A stretch of DNA of 24,978 bases from Finegoldia magna (lineage in GTDB: Bacteria > Bacillota > Clostridia > Tissierellales > Peptoniphilaceae). Shown here one piece after another: positions 23,135 through 24,978 of the stretch (position 1 is its first letter; each line of letters begins with the position of its first letter). The stretch is from positions 1-24,978 of the forward strand of contig NZ_JAGYZD010000005.1 of NCBI RefSeq assembly GCF_018371055.1, written 5' to 3'. Both the position numbers and the translations under genes were made by a program. A model generated the notes under the pieces. The model saw only the letters and a program-made list of their open reading frames with translations. It was not told the DNA's origin and made no database searches.

Positions 23135-23163
23135 ATTTTATCATTAATAATCAGAATTTTAAA
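23135..23163 (-). promoter_or_regulatory. Candidate promoter of the kinase-like/ModE-like pair
   Basis: The minus strand has TTTAAA (23158-23163), 17 bases, then TAAAAT (23135-23140) preceded by TGA, giving an extended -10. It lies in the 53-base gap between the ptsI stop and the next start. No clear terminator separates ptsI from it. Confidence 0.45.
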
Positions 23164-23172
23164 ACAAAATAT

Positions 23173-24867
23173 TTATTCAGAAATTTTCCTCTCAATTTCT
23201 GACGTTTTTTTCATTTTTAAAATTTCATCTGCGTAAATTTTTGCTTCTTCAAATGAATTGTTAGCGATAACATCTTTTATTTTTGGAATTGAAGCTGCTG
23301 GCGCAGAAAATTCATCTAATCCCATACCCAAAAGAAGTTTCGTTGCTTTAGTATCACCGGCAAATCCTCCACACATTCCAGTCCATTTTCCGTGTTTGTG
23401 GCTAACATCAATAACCTTTTTGATAGCTCTAAGAACTGCTGGATTGTATGTGTTATAAAGACTTGAAATTTTATCATTTCCTCTATCACTTGCTAAGACA
23501 TATTGCGTCAAGTCATTGGTTCCAATACTAAAGAAATCAACGTATTCTATTAAATCTTCGGCGACAATAACACTTGCTGGCGTTTCAATCATTATACCAA
23601 CTTCTATATTTTCATCGAAATCAATATTTTTATCTCTCAATTCATCTTTATTATTTTCAATTATTTCAAGTGCTTTTTCTATTTCTTCAACTGAAATAAC
23701 CATAGGAAGCATAATCCTTATTTTTCCGAATGCAGAAGCTCTCAATATTGCTTTGATTTGAGCATCAAAAACATCCTTCATATCAAAACAAAATCTCAAA
23801 GCTCTCCAACCTAAAAATGGATTATCTTCTTTAGGAAACTTGTAATAAGGAAGTTCTTTGTCTCCACCAATATCTAAGGTTCTAATAATTACAGATTTCC
23901 CGTCTAAAATTTCCACTACTTTTTTATAAGATTTAAATTGTTCATCTTCTGTCGGGAAATTGTCATTATACATATACAAAAATTCTGTTCTAAATAAACC
24001 AACGCCTTCAGCACCAGATTCTAAGCCTTTTTCTAAATCTTCAATATTTCCGATATTTGTCATTACATCAACGTCTCTTCCATCTTTAGTAATTGCTTTG
24101 TTATACCTGTTTTTTTCAAGCCTTGACTTTTCATCATCCAATTCAGACTTTTTATTTTTGTATTCTAAAAGAGTTTTTTCATCAGGATCAATTATACAGA
24201 TTCCCTTATATGAATCTATAATAACCGTTTGAGAATCCTTAACATTTTCTGTTATATCTTTCATGCCAACAAGACAAGCAATACCTAAGGTTTGCGCAAT
24301 AATTGAAGTGTGTGCAGTTTTTCCTCCCAAGTCCATTAAAAATCCAACAACATTATCTTTATCAATTATTGATGTTTCATAAGGAGTCAGCTCTTTTGAA
24401 ACCAAAATAGTATTAGGTTCTAATGAATCTAGTTTCTGATTTTCAATTCCTTTTATTTTGTACAGTAATTGTTGACCGATATCTTTATAGTCGGACGCTC
24501 TTTCTCTCATATACTCATTGTCTAGCGACTGCATCATTATAACCATTTCATCAATCGTATCATTTAAAGCTTTGTCGCTTGCAAAATTTTCATTAATTTT
24601 TGAAATCACACTTTCTGATAGAAAAGGATCGTCCAACATACTTAAATGGGCTTCTATAACTTGTTTTTGTGTATCATTGTCAACTTTTGTTTCTGATAAT
24701 ATTGTTTTGTAATCATTCAAAGCTTTATTAAATTTATCAACATGAAGTTTAATTTCATCATCAGAAATTTTTTCGCTACTTATCTTAACTTCTTGTTTTT
24801 TCATAAGTTTAATTTTGCCAATAGCTAAATTTTCACTTGCAATAATACCTTTTTTAATTAAACTCAT
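23173..24867 (-). CDS. ptsI: PTS enzyme I (phosphoenolpyruvate-protein phosphotransferase)
   Basis: A 564-residue general PTS enzyme that takes phosphate from PEP and passes it to HPr for sugar uptake. It carries the HPr-binding N-domain, the phosphorylated histidine in GGKTAHTSII (His186), and the PEP-binding barrel with LFRTEFLYM, GWRALRFCFD, IMLPMVISVEE and IGTNDLTQYVLASDR. The catalytic loop reads GMCGGFAGD (Cys499), where most enzymes I have Glu after CG. The start at 24867 follows AGGAGGT by three bases; an open frame continues upstream to the window edge, but it lies in the repeat-like element and is not credible coding sequence. ptsH is not adjacent in this window. Confidence 0.93.
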   Translation of the reverse strand: MSLIKKGIIASENLAIGKIKLMKKQEVKISSEKISDDEIKLHVDKFNKALNDYKTILSETKVDNDTQKQVIEAHLSMLDDPFLSESVISKINENFASDKALNDTIDEMVIMMQSLDNEYMRERASDYKDIGQQLLYKIKGIENQKLDSLEPNTILVSKELTPYETSIIDKDNVVGFLMDLGGKTAHTSIIAQTLGIACLVGMKDITENVKDSQTVIIDSYKGICIIDPDEKTLLEYKNKKSELDDEKSRLEKNRYNKAITKDGRDVDVMTNIGNIEDLEKGLESGAEGVGLFRTEFLYMYNDNFPTEDEQFKSYKKVVEILDGKSVIIRTLDIGGDKELPYYKFPKEDNPFLGWRALRFCFDMKDVFDAQIKAILRASAFGKIRIMLPMVISVEEIEKALEIIENNKDELRDKNIDFDENIEVGIMIETPASVIVAEDLIEYVDFFSIGTNDLTQYVLASDRGNDKISSLYNTYNPAVLRAIKKVIDVSHKHGKWTGMCGGFAGDTKATKLLLGMGLDEFSAPAASIPKIKDVIANNSFEEAKIYADEILKMKKTSEIERKISE

Positions 24868-24885
24868 AATACCTCCTGATAAATC

Positions 24886-24978
24886 ATGACCACCCGTAAA
24901 ACGGGTGGTTTGTTCATGGGCTATAAGCCCGAGTGATACCAACCAGCGTCTCAAGGCGCTGGTTTTCACTCTGTTCAA
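24886..24978. mobile_element. End of an IS200/IS605-type element or derived short repeat (partial)
   Basis: About 90 bases with three stem-loops in a row: ACCACCCGT with ACGGGTGGT and an AAA loop (24889-24909), GGGCT with AGCCC and an ATA loop (24918-24930), and a long one with outer stem GAGTGA/TCACTC and inner stem AACCAGCG/CGCTGGTT (24931-24971). The window stops at GTTCAA. GC content is much higher than the surroundings. This arrangement resembles, from memory, the subterminal hairpins of IS200/IS605 elements and the structured 3' part of a TnpB guide (omega) RNA. No transposase is in the window. Which end it is, and the strand, cannot be decided. It starts about ten bases upstream of the ptsI ribosome site. 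Confidence 0.6.

Noticed and set aside
24868..24978. N-terminal extension of ptsI by 37 codons to the window edge
   Set aside because: The extension translates the hairpin element, has no family match to enzyme I, and the normal start (MSLIKKG) has a perfect AGGAGGT site three bases upstream.
1..24978. CRISPR array, tRNA, rRNA, prophage or complete transposon
   Set aside because: No regularly spaced repeats, no cloverleaf-like sequence, and no transposase, integrase or phage structural gene was found; the only mobile-element signal is the partial end at the right edge.

Overview
The window is AT-rich, with tightly packed genes, strong AGGAGG-type ribosome sites and protein families typical of the Firmicutes. 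Gene content and order (dnaE-pfkA-pyk, an S1-protein/divIC/rqcP block without sporulation genes, a BMP nucleoside ABC transporter, XpaC-TelA, carbamate kinase, a PTS enzyme I) fit an anaerobic, non-sporulating Gram-positive coccus. I would guess Finegoldia or a close relative in the Peptoniphilaceae, but that is inference and not a database match.

Layout. Positions 1-9297 (all minus strand) are housekeeping. Read in transcription order they are a Nudix hydrolase and whiA, a terminator, then dnaE, pfkA, pyk, a HAD phosphatase with an extra C-terminal segment, rqcP and divIC, followed by a separately promoted S1-domain gene cut by the window edge. Positions 9440-13341 (plus strand) hold xpaC-telA and a two-gene unit: an internally duplicated DUF1576-type membrane protein overlapping a small unknown protein. 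A perfect 12-bp hairpin closes this block against the convergent nucleoside transporter operon (13397-18096, minus; bmp lipoprotein, ATPase, two permeases). Positions 18335-19360 (plus) encode a stand-alone FAD oxidoreductase of the type also found fused to SelD. Positions 19384-23119 (minus) hold a xanthine/uracil-type NCS2 permease, a solitary carbamate kinase, a ModE-type DNA-binding protein and a degenerate kinase-like protein. ptsI (23173-24867, minus) follows, and the window ends in a roughly 90-bp, three-hairpin sequence that looks like an end of an IS200/IS605-family element.

How it fits together. pfkA, pyk and ptsI link sugar uptake and glycolysis. The ABC transporter and the NCS2 permease both point to scavenging of nucleosides and nucleobases. 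Carbamate kinase could draw ATP from carbamoyl phosphate made by purine or arginine breakdown. The permease, carbamate kinase, ModE-like regulator and SelD-type oxidoreductase together resemble the periphery of selenium/molybdenum-dependent purine-degradation clusters, but no hydroxylase is in the window, so this is only a hypothesis.

The points most worth a second look are the structured element at the right edge, the altered key residues in the NCS2 permease, the purine/selenium-like gene neighbourhood, the duplicated DUF1576 protein with its overlapping partner, and the coupled degenerate-kinase/ModE-like pair. No CRISPR array, tRNA, rRNA, prophage or complete insertion sequence was seen, and there is no gene-free stretch longer than 300 bases.
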